DNA of 64,000 nt from Opitutaceae bacterium (GTDB lineage: Bacteria; Verrucomicrobiota; Verrucomicrobiia; Opitutales; Opitutaceae), in NCBI GenBank assembly GCA_015075305.1, contig JABTUS010000009.1, positions 62,001-126,000 of the forward strand. Reading direction: 5' to 3'. Shown one piece after another: positions 33,294-42,184 of the stretch. Below the pieces are notes generated by a model, which worked only from the letters and a program-made list of their open reading frames with translations, had not been told where the DNA came from and did not search any database. The position numbers were made by a program, and so were the translations under genes. Position 1 is the first letter of the stretch, and every line of letters starts with the position of its first letter.

Positions 33294-35456
33294 TCAGAAT
33301 CGGATGTCGGCGCCCACTCGCACGGCGAGTGGCGAGCCTGGTGTGATGTTGTTGTTGCTGTGCGCCAGGGAATAGTACTTCCGATCGAGCATGTTCTCGA
33401 CATTGAGCTGAAACCGGACGCTGGCGTTGAGCTTGAAGAACACGGCTGCATCAAGTCTGACAAACCCGGGCAGCGAAACCCGATTGTCGGCGGAGGCGAA
33501 AATGGCGCCACGATGGATGATGCCGAGTCCCGCGCCCCATTGAGCATTGAGATCGTAACGGTTCCACAGGGAGAAACTGTGCCGTGGCAACTGGCCGAGA
33601 CGCTGTCCCGCCTTGATGGTGGATGACTGTGTGGTCTTGATGCTTCCGTCCTGATAACTGTATCCGCCCACAATGCTCCAATCGCTGGTCAGGCGACCCG
33701 TGATGCCGAGCTCGATGCCCTTCGCACGCTGACCGTCCACGAGGATGGATTTAGTCGGATCCGAGGGGTCGGCAATCGCGACATTCCTGCGGTCGAGCTG
33801 ATAGGCTGCCGCGGTGAGAATCAGGTCGGGGCGGTACTCCCATTTCGCGCCGATTTCGAGGTTTTCAAAGCGTTCCGGATCGAGACTGCGGTTGGCGAGC
33901 GTGAGCGACGAGAGTTGCTCGCCGGCCCGCGGAACGAAAGTGCGGCTGTAGCTGGCGTAGAGGGAAAGGAGGTCGACGGGTTTGAACACCGCTCCGACAC
34001 GGGGGGAAATCTCATTGTCCCGATTCTCCACTTTCGATCCCGTGCGGTGATTGCGAAAGTCCATGTCGAAACTTTCCAGGCGCAAACCCAGGATCGCCTG
34101 AAGCCGTGGCGAAAGCTCGATCTGATCCTGCGCATAGATCGACACGGTTTTCGCGATGCCGTGATTGTCGGCATCCGTCGCGCTCTGTCGGAAGGAAACG
34201 GGCAGCGATGTGCGTGGATTGGAGACCGGCACGGTGATTGACGTTGTCGTCGGGCTGATCGAATCGAAATAGCCCGTCCTGCGAAAATTATCCGTCTCCT
34301 GATGACCCAGTTCGAGGCCGGCGAGGATCGTCTGCTTCAGGGCATTCGTCCCGAGAGGGATCACGAAATCCGTCTGGTTAATCCAGTTCCGGCGAGCCGT
34401 TGCATTGCTGTAGGCGGCGATCGAAACGTTGTTTCCCGTTGCATCCACGGCGCCAGGGAAAACGTTTTGATAGAACTTGTCATAGTCGCCAAAATTGAGC
34501 CGGTTGCGCAGGGACGAGCCGTTGGCAAAGGTGTGTTCGAGCGAGACAAACGACGTCCTGGCGTAGGCCCAGGTTGAGCTCTGCGCCGGATCGCCGAAAA
34601 ATGTCGATGGTGCGGTGACAACCGGCCGGCCTTGAAAGCTCGAGATGCCCCGGTCTGCGACGCGTTCATCGTGGAAATACTCGAAACCGGCGCGAAGGAT
34701 GGTTTGAGGCGAGAGTTGCCAGGCCAGGGTGGGATTGATCGCCCTGCGATTCAGCGTGACACTCTCGCGATAGCTGCCCGAATCCTCCAGCATGCCGGTG
34801 GCTCGGAATGCAAGCGCGTTATTGATCGGCTGACCAAAGTCGATGACGCCTCGGTAATGCTCCCAGGAGCCTGCTTGGAACGAGAAGTCACGATGCTGAG
34901 CCCAATTGGCCTGCCGGATGACCCGGTTGATCACGCCGCCGGATCCACCGCGGCCGAAGATCATGGCATTGGGGCCCTTCAAAACCTCCACGCGGTCCAC
35001 ATTGTAGAGGTCGCGGAAATACTGCACGTCATCGCGGATCCCATCCACGAAGAAATCGGCTGTCGTGCTGTTGCCGCGCAACACGGGAGTATCCCGATTG
35101 CCCTCACCCTGGGCTATGCCCGCCCCGGGCACGTAGCGGGTGACATCGCCGAGGCTCAGCATCGCCTGGTCGTCGATGAGATCGCGGGTGATGACGGTGA
35201 TCGCTTGGGGAACATCGATCAATGCGGTGTCTGTCTTGGTCGCGGTGCGGGAGCGCGCGACCGCATAATCCGCCTTGTCGCGCTGTCCATTGACCTCGAA
35301 CTGATCCAGCCGGATCACCTCGCCATTTTCCGGGAGATAGCTCGGAACCGCCGCTGCATTGGCGAGGGATGTCACCGCGTGGAACGCGGAAATCAGGAGG
35401 ATCCCGCGAGTCAATTGGCGATGCAGGGATTGGCCTGTCGTTTGAGAGCAAGTCAT
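33294..35456 (-). CDS. TonB-dependent siderophore receptor (catecholate/FhuE type)
   Basis: The ATG at 35456 gives 720 residues with a signal peptide (ILLISAFHAVTSLANAAAVP). The plug has TDTALIDVPQAITVITRDLI, GNRDTPVLRGNSTTADFFVD, and VDRVEVLKGPNAMIFGRGGS. A barrel follows, ending in LAVRVGADIRF. The DVPQ..VTRDLIDDQ and RGNSTTADFFVDGIRDD signatures are typical of siderophore receptors of the Fiu/BfrD group. It would import a ferric siderophore. Its 3' third is duplicated at 13720-14569. A candidate metal-responsive operator lies 108 bp upstream. Confidence 0.87.
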   Translation of the reverse strand: MTCSQTTGQSLHRQLTRGILLISAFHAVTSLANAAAVPSYLPENGEVIRLDQFEVNGQRDKADYAVARSRTATKTDTALIDVPQAITVITRDLIDDQAMLSLGDVTRYVPGAGIAQGEGNRDTPVLRGNSTTADFFVDGIRDDVQYFRDLYNVDRVEVLKGPNAMIFGRGGSGGVINRVIRQANWAQHRDFSFQAGSWEHYRGVIDFGQPINNALAFRATGMLEDSGSYRESVTLNRRAINPTLAWQLSPQTILRAGFEYFHDERVADRGISSFQGRPVVTAPSTFFGDPAQSSTWAYARTSFVSLEHTFANGSSLRNRLNFGDYDKFYQNVFPGAVDATGNNVSIAAYSNATARRNWINQTDFVIPLGTNALKQTILAGLELGHQETDNFRRTGYFDSISPTTTSITVPVSNPRTSLPVSFRQSATDADNHGIAKTVSIYAQDQIELSPRLQAILGLRLESFDMDFRNHRTGSKVENRDNEISPRVGAVFKPVDLLSLYASYSRTFVPRAGEQLSSLTLANRSLDPERFENLEIGAKWEYRPDLILTAAAYQLDRRNVAIADPSDPTKSILVDGQRAKGIELGITGRLTSDWSIVGGYSYQDGSIKTTQSSTIKAGQRLGQLPRHSFSLWNRYDLNAQWGAGLGIIHRGAIFASADNRVSLPGFVRLDAAVFFKLNASVRFQLNVENMLDRKYYSLAHSNNNITPGSPLAVRVGADIRF

Positions 35457-35563
35457 AGGAAAATTAATGGCGATTATTGTTGCGATGATTGGAACTGCCG
35501 GGTCTTCCGCGCATGCAAGACTCGCCAGCAATGAGGGAAACAGTGACGAATGCAATAAAGAGT

Positions 35564-35580
35564 TTGAGTCTCTGTCTCAA
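35564..35580. promoter_or_regulatory. Imperfect palindrome upstream of the siderophore receptor
   Basis: TTGAGTCTCTGTCTCAA has 5-bp perfect outer arms (TTGAG/CTCAA). It sits 108 bp upstream of the receptor start. Position and symmetry fit an operator for an iron-responsive repressor, but the sequence is not the classical Fur box, so this is a guess. Confidence 0.3.
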
Positions 35581-35715
35581 TAGTCACTTGCAGGATCTCT
35601 TGCGCGACTCCATTTGTGATTTGGCAGCTCGCGAGAATCGCGTCGGCTTCAATCTACGGGTTAAGATTCCGCGCGCTGACGGGAGCGCTGCAATTCTCTT
35701 CGCATCAGTGTGTTA

Positions 35716-35806
35716 GATCGCCCTTGCAGGGCTAAAAACAACAGTTTTGTCATGGAAACCCATGGCGTTGCCATGGGCTGTGGATATTGCGCCCCTTTGG
35801 GGCTCG
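35716..35806 (+). repeat. Dispersed palindromic repeat, family 1
   Basis: GATCGCCCTTGCAGGGCT, spacer, palindrome CCCATGGCGTTGCCATGGG (35759-35777), then GCGCCCCTTTGGGGCTC. The order and spacing are the same as at 14715-14804. It lies between the siderophore receptor and a rhamnose-mutarotase relic. The remaining 35581-35715 stretch shows nothing else. Confidence 0.7.
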
Positions 35807-35823
35807 GGGGGAATCGAGCCGCC

Positions 35824-35931
35824 TCAGTCGCAGTGAAAGGCCTCCTCGACGGAGGTCCACCATTTGCCAAGGGCGCTGTCTTCGAGGGGCTGCTGACAGA
35901 GCTTGCAGAGGTTGGGCATGTAGGTGGCTGA
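35824..35931 (-). pseudogene. C-terminal relic of an L-rhamnose mutarotase
   Basis: On the minus strand this reads MPNLCKLCQQPLEDSALGKW, then WTSVEEAFHCD and a stop. It matches the C-terminal end of the DUF718/RhaM family (compare MQEPLADRPEGAWWAPCDEV and FHLD in the intact gene at 37186). The upstream three quarters of the gene are missing. It abuts the palindromic repeat at 35716-35806. Confidence 0.6.
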
Positions 35932-36010
35932 TCCGCTTTGACGCCGCCTTGATTTCAATGTGCTGAAGCTGGGTTGACGAACGGAAGCGGATGTCGGTCT
36001 TGCGGATGGA

Positions 36011-36907
36011 TCAGAATCTCCTGGCAAACATTATCCCGCTGCTCAGGCCGTCAAAGAATGGGGTCATTGTGATGTCCGCGTCCTTTGGCTTGTTGTGGCG
36101 GTGTACAATGGTTCGCCCTATCACCGTGCCGATGATGGCACCCGCGAATACATCGCTCGCATAGTGGGAGTTCTGCTCAATCCGAGAATACCCAACAGCG
36201 CCAGCCACCCCGTAGGCGAGGCCCTTCACCCACCATTGGTCATAGTGGGCGGCGATCACGGAGGCGACACTGAAGGCCTGCGTCACATGCCCCGACGGAA
36301 ACGAGTAGTTCCCACTGAACGGTTTGAACTGAAAGGTCCTTTCGGACGCGTTGGGCCGGACTCGCCCTGCGGTGAGTTTTATCAGGGGCGCGACAATCCC
36401 GGCCGAGATGATGCTGGAGGTGACGCAGTCCATCGCCACGGCCTTGGCCTTTCCATCATTTGCGAGAATTCCGCAGACTTCGAACGCGCCGATGACAGCC
36501 CAGGAGCCTTCGGCGCCAAATCTCTGCGCATTCGCTGTGAATGCGCGGCGCTTGGGCGTTATGGTTTCCTGTGATTCCTCCTTGATCCCGCCATCGGACA
36601 CGGATGAGGCGACAACGAGGCCGGCGAGGCTTCCAGCGACAAGCCAGTCGTTCCGCTTCCAGCGCAGCGGAGAGGTCAGCACCGACTTCGTGTCATCGAA
36701 AAGCAGTGAGGCATATTCTCTTGAAAGAAGGCTTTCCGGACGTCGTCCCGGTGAAGAGCCAGGTTCATTGTCCGGATCCGAATGAATTGCATCGGAGATC
36801 CTCCAAGCATCCCCCTGGGCGGGCAGCGAAGAAAATGAGACAGCAAAAATTGCGAGCATCCAGCTCCAACAGGCCGGACATACATTGAATTCGCCAATGA
36901 AGGACAC
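36011..36907 (-). CDS. PAP2-family membrane phosphatase
   Basis: A protein of up to 298 residues. A GTG at 36907 opens the frame; an in-frame ATG at 36859 would place a signal-like hydrophobic stretch (MLAIFAVSFSSLPAQG) right at the start and may be the true start. The three phosphatidic-acid phosphatase motifs are present: KLTAGRVRP, FPSGHV and SRIEQNSHYASD. Several membrane helices surround them. It may dephosphorylate a lipid or polyprenyl phosphate at the outer face of the inner membrane. It is not clearly linked to its neighbours. Confidence 0.8.
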   Translation of the reverse strand: MSFIGEFNVCPACWSWMLAIFAVSFSSLPAQGDAWRISDAIHSDPDNEPGSSPGRRPESLLSREYASLLFDDTKSVLTSPLRWKRNDWLVAGSLAGLVVASSVSDGGIKEESQETITPKRRAFTANAQRFGAEGSWAVIGAFEVCGILANDGKAKAVAMDCVTSSIISAGIVAPLIKLTAGRVRPNASERTFQFKPFSGNYSFPSGHVTQAFSVASVIAAHYDQWWVKGLAYGVAGAVGYSRIEQNSHYASDVFAGAIIGTVIGRTIVHRHNKPKDADITMTPFFDGLSSGIMFARRF

Positions 36908-37185
36908 AAGTGATCAGACGCGACAATTTTGGAAACGTTAGAAAGATGACGATAATGTAATGAGCATGCCGCGGAGAGATGATGCTGTTAAAAAATTGAT
37001 GCTTGTTGCCGGTGGACGGCACGCCACGTACTGGATTGCGCGAATTTCACTGCTCAAGGAAGCAGGGAATGTCGCGGTGCTTGACGTTTGAAATGTGCGG
37101 ATTCAATGAAAGGCATGCGTCGCCCGTCGCCTGCGACACTTCGGTTCGATGACAGTCGCTGTTTGCATTGCATTTCCATTCCCGA

Positions 37186-37530
37186 ATGAAAACCAAACGT
37201 TATGGAGCCGTCATTGGAGTTCGCGATGAGTCCATCGCCGACTATGTCCGAATCCACTCGGAAGTCTGGCCGGGTGTGCTCGCGAAGATCAAGGAGTGCA
37301 ACATCCGCAACTATTCAATCCATCTGCGACGGATGCCCGACGGGCGCGCCTACCTGTTCAGCTACTATGAATACGCGGGTGGCGACCATGCGGCGGACAT
37401 GGCGAGAATGTCGGCGGATCCCCTGACGCAGGAGTGGTGGAAAGTTTGCATGCCGATGCAGGAGCCTCTTGCGGACCGTCCGGAGGGAGCCTGGTGGGCC
37501 CCATGCGACGAGGTGTTTCACCTCGACTGA
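37186..37530 (+). CDS. rhaM: L-rhamnose mutarotase
   Basis: The ATG at 37186 gives a 114-residue cytoplasmic enzyme of the DUF718 family, which speeds up alpha/beta anomer exchange of L-rhamnose. Typical motifs are MKTKRYGAVIGVRDESIADY, HSEVWPGVLAKIKE with the likely catalytic histidine, YSIHLRRMPDGRAYLFSYYEY, and the terminal WWAPCDEVFHLD. A rhamnose permease (rhaT) lies ~10 kb away on the other strand. The gene stands alone. The 36908-37185 gap holds no gene; no clear promoter was recognised. Confidence 0.88.
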   Translation: MKTKRYGAVIGVRDESIADYVRIHSEVWPGVLAKIKECNIRNYSIHLRRMPDGRAYLFSYYEYAGGDHAADMARMSADPLTQEWWKVCMPMQEPLADRPEGAWWAPCDEVFHLD

Positions 37531-37596
37531 TGAAACTGGGGCCCGGGTCGTGCATCCGCGGACATCCCTTGGGCGGGTGATTTCCTGCGGCGTGAT

Positions 37597-38031
37597 CTAA
37601 CGTTTGAGCGCCAGCATGATCACGCCGGTGGCAACCAATGCAATGCCCGACCATTCCCGCATGGACGGACGTTCGCCAAGAAACGCAAATGCGAACACCG
37701 CCACAAGCACCAGGCTGAACTTGTCCACGGGTGCGACCTTTGACGCATCACCAACCTTGAGTGCGCGAAAGTAGCAGACCCACGAAACTCCGGTCGCCAG
37801 CCCGGAAAGACTGAGGAAGATCCAGGTCCTCGATGGAAGATCGAAGGGATTGCTCCACCTGCCGGTTGAAATCACGAATGCGGACAGTGCGACAAGGATG
37901 ATCAGCGTGCGGATCAGTGTTGCGAAATCAGGATCCACGCCTTGGACCCCCGCCTTGGCGAAAATTGCGGTCAATCCTGCAAACACAGCCGACAGGAGAG
38001 CCCAGAGAAACCAGCCGTTGGCGGGCATCAT
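37597..38031 (-). CDS. EamA-family small membrane transporter (single EamA domain)
   Basis: A 144-residue inner-membrane protein with one EamA domain (about five helices: WFLWALLSAVFAGLTAIFAK, ATLIRTLIILVALSAFVIST, WIFLSLSGLATGVSWVCYFR, then FSLVLVAVFAFAFLGERPSM and WSGIALVATGVIMLALK). Single-domain members act as dimers and export small metabolites or drugs. It is the last gene of a long minus-strand operon and overlaps the RND pump gene by ATGA (38028-38031), so both are probably made together. Confidence 0.82.
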   Translation of the reverse strand: MMPANGWFLWALLSAVFAGLTAIFAKAGVQGVDPDFATLIRTLIILVALSAFVISTGRWSNPFDLPSRTWIFLSLSGLATGVSWVCYFRALKVGDASKVAPVDKFSLVLVAVFAFAFLGERPSMREWSGIALVATGVIMLALKR

Positions 38032-41000
38032 GCGTCTTGTGCGGGACCCGAAGCACCAAGTCTTTCATTGACCGGGGCCATGTGTGCCGGCGTGCGTGCC
38101 AGCGTCAGGCAGAGCAGGCTTGGAAGCACCAGAAGCACCAATGGCACCTGCACGAGAAGGCCCGTGATGATGGCTGCGGCCAGCGGCTGCTGCATGGCCG
38201 AGCCCTGACCGATGGAGAGCGCCAGGGGCAGCAGGGCCAGAATTGCGGCAACCGTTGTCATCATGATCGGTCTCAGACGGTTCCGCCCTGCGGCCATCAG
38301 GGCGTCCTCGTGCGCCATGCCGTTGTTGTCGCGCATCTGGCAATATTCGGATGTGTAGAAAATGGCCACCTCAGTGACGATTCCAACAATCATGGTCATT
38401 CCCATCATCGAGGTGATGTTGAGCTCGATGCCTGTGACCCACAAGCCAATGAACACCGCGCCAGCCGCCAGCAGCGGCATGGTGAGGATGACGAGAGCAA
38501 TTCGAAAGCGCTCGTACAGAATGAGCAGCAGCGCGAACACGAGCGCCACCGCCGCGGCAAACACGGTCATCAGCCCCTTGAATGCCACCTGTTGCTGCTG
38601 ATAGAGGCCACCCAGGGTGTAGTAGGCACCGTCTCCGATCAATCCGGACTGCCGCAATGCATGTTTGACATCGGCAATGGTCGATCCCAAATCGCGCCCG
38701 CTGATCCGCCCTGTAACGGCCACCATTCGCCTGAGGTTGTCGCTTTCTATTTGGGGCTGTCCGGTCAACTGGGTCAAAGTGGCCACACGTTCGAGTGGGA
38801 AGAGGTGTTCATCGGGCGCACGCAGCATCAGCCTTCGCATGGCGGTGTCGCTGAACCGCGCGGCTGGTGGGATCCAAACGCGCACGCCGATCATTTTTGG
38901 TCCCTGCTGCACCTGGGCGGCCAGGCTGCCCGACAGCATGTCTGTGAGCGTTTGCGCGATCCATGCTGCATCAACGCCCTCCATCGCGGCACGTTCCGGA
39001 TGCAATCGAACATCGATCGCGTCACCAGCTGGGTTGATGCCGTCGCGAACGTCCACCATCCCGGGCACCTTGCTGAGCTCAACAGCAACGCGTCGCGCGG
39101 AAGTCTCAAGGATCTTCGGATCATCGGAGAAAATCATGATCTGAACCGGCTGCGGCACCGCTGTCAGATCGCCGATCAGGTCCTCCATCAGCTGAGCCAT
39201 CTCGACATCGATGCCAGGCACCTCTCGTTCGATGCGCTCCCGAATGCCATCCATGACCAGATCGATCGGCGCACGCGGGCCGTCTTTCAGGCGGATAAAG
39301 AAATCGCCCTGGTTTGCCTCCGTCAGTCCACCGCCCAACTGCAATCCCGTGCGACGTGAATAGGTCTGGACGCTGCTGTCCGCGCTGAGGATTGTCTCCA
39401 CCTGTCGCAACAGGCGGTCGGTTTCGCTGAGCGACGTGCCAGGCGGCGTCCTGTAGTCGAGCACGAATCCGCCTTCGTCCATGGCCGGCATGAAGCCCGT
39501 GCCAACGTTCCTGTATGCGATCCAGCTGGCCAGCACCAATGGCATGACTCCCGCGAGTGGAAGCCAGGGCCTCTTCAGGGCGCGGCTGAGCAGCCACAGG
39601 TACGCGCTTCTCAATCGCGGAAACAGGAGGCCGCGATCCTCGTCGTGGTCTGCATCCCGCGCCGTCAGCAGGCGGTCGCACAGAAGGGGCACGGCTGTCA
39701 GCGCGACAACGAAGGAAATCACCAGGGCGCCTGCCATGGTGATGGAGAGTGCCTTGAAGAAGGCTCCGGTTACGCCGGAGAGAAAAGCCAGCGGCACAAA
39801 GACGATCACGGTGGCGGCCGACGAGCCAGCCAATGGTCGCACGTATTCAAGCGCGGCTCGCATCACTCCTCCATGAAACCGATCCACGCCGCCCTCCCGC
39901 ACGCGGCGGATGATCTGCTCAACCATGACAATGGCATCATCAATGATCAAACCGACGGCCGCGGCCATCCCGCCCATGGTCATGATGTTGAATCCCATGC
40001 CAAAAACTCCCAGGAGCGCGGAGGTGGCGGCCATCACCAATGGAACCGTGGTCACCGCGATCGCGGTGACTTTCCAGTTGCGCAGAAATGCCAGCAGGGT
40101 GAGCGCTGCCAGCAGCACTCCGATCAGAATGGCATCACGCACGCCTGCTGCGGATGCGGTGACAAGTTCACTCTGATCGTACCAGTTTGCCAGCCTGATC
40201 CCCTTTGGCAGACTGGACTGCAAGACTGCCAGCTGATCCCGGATTTCTCGCGCAATCTTGACACTGTTGCCACCGGGCTGCTGGAAAATGTTGATGAGCA
40301 CGGCATCCTGTCCATCGGCGGTGACGCGCGTCCATTGGGGGGTGGAGCCATGCCGGACCGTCGCGACATCGCCCAGGTGAGTCACGCCCAGCGGCGAACC
40401 CGCCACCACGATGCGCTGAATCTGCTCAAGGCTTGCTGTGGCGCTGCTTGTGACCACCAGGTACAGCTTGTAGTGATCCTCGATCCGGCCGGCTGCGCCT
40501 ATGGCGTTGGCGGCCGAGACCGCGCGCACCAGATCGGACAACGCCAGACCGCGTGCGGCAAGACGAGCGGGGTCAGCGGCGATCTCATACTCCTCCTGTT
40601 CGCCGCCGAGAACCTCCACGCGCGCCACGCCGGAGACTGACGAAAGGAGAGGACGCAACCGGAACTGAGCCAGGTCGTGGAGCTCGACCAGTGAATGACC
40701 GCGCGAGGCAAGGCTGTAGGCAATGACCGGAAACTTGCTGGGGTCCATGCGGCGCACGGTCATGCGTGTCCCCGGTGGGAGCGCGGGCAGTATTTGGGCG
40801 ATTGCGGCATTCATCTCCAGCGAAGCCTTCGCCATGCTGGTGCCCCAGCTGAAGTTCAGCGCTATCTCGGCGCTTCCTCGGCTGGTGATGGAATGCACGG
40901 ACTCCATTGCTTCAACCCTGCGGACGGCCTCTTCCACAGGGCGGGTGACCAGCATCGCCATCTGGTCGGCGGGGCGGTCGCCGGCGTCGAGAGACACCAC

Positions 41001-41135
41001 TATGCGTGGAAACTCGACAAAGGGAAAGAGTGTTGTTGGCAGGTGCAGCGCGGACGCCAGACCGCCCAAGGCGAGCAGCGCGATCAGAAAGAGAACCGAC
41101 CGGCGATGGCGCCGCATCCAGGATTCCGGATTCAT
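38028..41135 (-). CDS. RND-family efflux pump, inner-membrane permease
   Basis: A 1035-residue AcrB/MdtB-type permease with the two repeated halves of the family. The N-terminal helix is RSVLFLIALLALGGLASALH. Periplasmic porter regions follow (ALHLPTTLFPFVEFPRIVVS; PSKFPVIAYSL). The TM4 segment GLIIDDAIVMVEQIIRR carries the proton-relay aspartates. Motifs continue to EVAIFYTSEYCQMR and the final MMTTVAAILALLPLALSIGQ. It would form a tripartite pump with the adaptor and TolC genes directly upstream, both joined by ATGA overlaps. The exported substrate is unknown; solvents, drugs or sugar-breakdown products are all possible. Confidence 0.9.
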   Translation of the reverse strand: MNPESWMRRHRRSVLFLIALLALGGLASALHLPTTLFPFVEFPRIVVSLDAGDRPADQMAMLVTRPVEEAVRRVEAMESVHSITSRGSAEIALNFSWGTSMAKASLEMNAAIAQILPALPPGTRMTVRRMDPSKFPVIAYSLASRGHSLVELHDLAQFRLRPLLSSVSGVARVEVLGGEQEEYEIAADPARLAARGLALSDLVRAVSAANAIGAAGRIEDHYKLYLVVTSSATASLEQIQRIVVAGSPLGVTHLGDVATVRHGSTPQWTRVTADGQDAVLINIFQQPGGNSVKIAREIRDQLAVLQSSLPKGIRLANWYDQSELVTASAAGVRDAILIGVLLAALTLLAFLRNWKVTAIAVTTVPLVMAATSALLGVFGMGFNIMTMGGMAAAVGLIIDDAIVMVEQIIRRVREGGVDRFHGGVMRAALEYVRPLAGSSAATVIVFVPLAFLSGVTGAFFKALSITMAGALVISFVVALTAVPLLCDRLLTARDADHDEDRGLLFPRLRSAYLWLLSRALKRPWLPLAGVMPLVLASWIAYRNVGTGFMPAMDEGGFVLDYRTPPGTSLSETDRLLRQVETILSADSSVQTYSRRTGLQLGGGLTEANQGDFFIRLKDGPRAPIDLVMDGIRERIEREVPGIDVEMAQLMEDLIGDLTAVPQPVQIMIFSDDPKILETSARRVAVELSKVPGMVDVRDGINPAGDAIDVRLHPERAAMEGVDAAWIAQTLTDMLSGSLAAQVQQGPKMIGVRVWIPPAARFSDTAMRRLMLRAPDEHLFPLERVATLTQLTGQPQIESDNLRRMVAVTGRISGRDLGSTIADVKHALRQSGLIGDGAYYTLGGLYQQQQVAFKGLMTVFAAAVALVFALLLILYERFRIALVILTMPLLAAGAVFIGLWVTGIELNITSMMGMTMIVGIVTEVAIFYTSEYCQMRDNNGMAHEDALMAAGRNRLRPIMMTTVAAILALLPLALSIGQGSAMQQPLAAAIITGLLVQVPLVLLVLPSLLCLTLARTPAHMAPVNERLGASGPAQDA

Positions 41136-42184
41136 GGGGCCGCCCCACGCACCTGCTGACCGTCTGTCAGTTGATAATTTCCCTCGACCACGATCGGGAG
41201 CGCTGTCTGAAGCGCACCGTCGACGGCCAGTTGATCCCCGTTGTCGACCCGCACATCGACAGGAACCCGTCGTGCCCGTCCCTTCTCCACCTGGTAGAGG
41301 TATGCACCGTGAGCGTCCCGCAGGACAGCGGGTCGCGGAACCACCCAGTGCTCGCCCGCTGGCAGGAGGATGATTCCCTGGACTGGCTCGCCCGTGATAA
41401 GATGAACGCTTTCGGAGGATGGCAGATCAACCAGAATCTCGACCATGCGGCTCTGGGGATTGACGACGGCCCGCACCTCGCGCACATGTCCGATGGATGC
41501 TGGCGGACTGCTGTCAGCCGGTGTGGACAGGGATGTGATCTCGACGCTTGCACCTGCCGCCAGCTCTTTCCGCAGGGATGGATCGATTCCCAGTACAATG
41601 CAGGACGGCGTCGCCGGATCGCTGCGGCCAAGCTGCAAGATAACCGTCCCCGGCTGGAGGCGGTCGCCTTGGGAGACGAGCAGTTTCAGCATCACGCCGT
41701 CGAACGGAGAACGCACGATCTGCTCGCCTTCGCCGACGCCCAGCCGCCGTTGCGCTGCGAGCGCCTGCTCGGCATCCGTCACCGCCTTTTCAGCGGCCGC
41801 CACCTGCGATAGCGTGGCCAGCCGCTGCGCCTCCAGTGACTGTGTGCGCTGCAGTTCGCCACGGGCCAGAACCACGGCCCCTTGCGCCTGCTGCATCGCC
41901 AGTATCGCGCCAGGATCGGCAGACACAGAAAAGAGAGGATCACCGCGCTTCAATTTGCTTCCAACACCAGCGTGCAAACGGGAGATCTCGGCTCCATAGG
42001 GCAGACTGATGTCCGTCTGGACATCCTGGGCGACCATGACCGTGCCATAAGCCGCCACCCGGCGCGCGAGGCTTTCACGACGGAGCGGCACGGTCCTGAC
42101 AGGCACCGGAGGCGGTTCCTGCGCGAAAACCCATGTCCAAGACAGGGAAAACACCAGTGTGGCGGCGATGAGTGGAAGTTTCAT
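41132..42184 (-). CDS. RND efflux periplasmic adaptor (MFP/HlyD type)
   Basis: A 350-residue protein with a signal peptide (LPLIAATLVFSLSWTWVFAQ). It has the barrel-sandwich lipoyl halves (ISLPYGAEISRLHAGVGSKL and RSPFDGVMLKLLVSQGDRLQ), a coiled-coil hairpin between them (~QQAQGAVVLARGELQRTQSL to ALAAQRRLG), and a beta-barrel and membrane-proximal domain. It bridges the inner-membrane pump and TolC-type channel. Both neighbours are joined by four-base ATGA overlaps, so the three pump parts are translated together. Confidence 0.9.
   Translation of the reverse strand: MKLPLIAATLVFSLSWTWVFAQEPPPVPVRTVPLRRESLARRVAAYGTVMVAQDVQTDISLPYGAEISRLHAGVGSKLKRGDPLFSVSADPGAILAMQQAQGAVVLARGELQRTQSLEAQRLATLSQVAAAEKAVTDAEQALAAQRRLGVGEGEQIVRSPFDGVMLKLLVSQGDRLQPGTVILQLGRSDPATPSCIVLGIDPSLRKELAAGASVEITSLSTPADSSPPASIGHVREVRAVVNPQSRMVEILVDLPSSESVHLITGEPVQGIILLPAGEHWVVPRPAVLRDAHGAYLYQVEKGRARRVPVDVRVDNGDQLAVDGALQTALPIVVEGNYQLTDGQQVRGAAP

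Noticed and set aside
37917-40640. Long plus-strand open frames opposite the RND pump gene
   Set aside because: They are antisense to a full-length, well-conserved gene and show His/Gln/Arg-rich composition typical of shadow frames in high-GC DNA.
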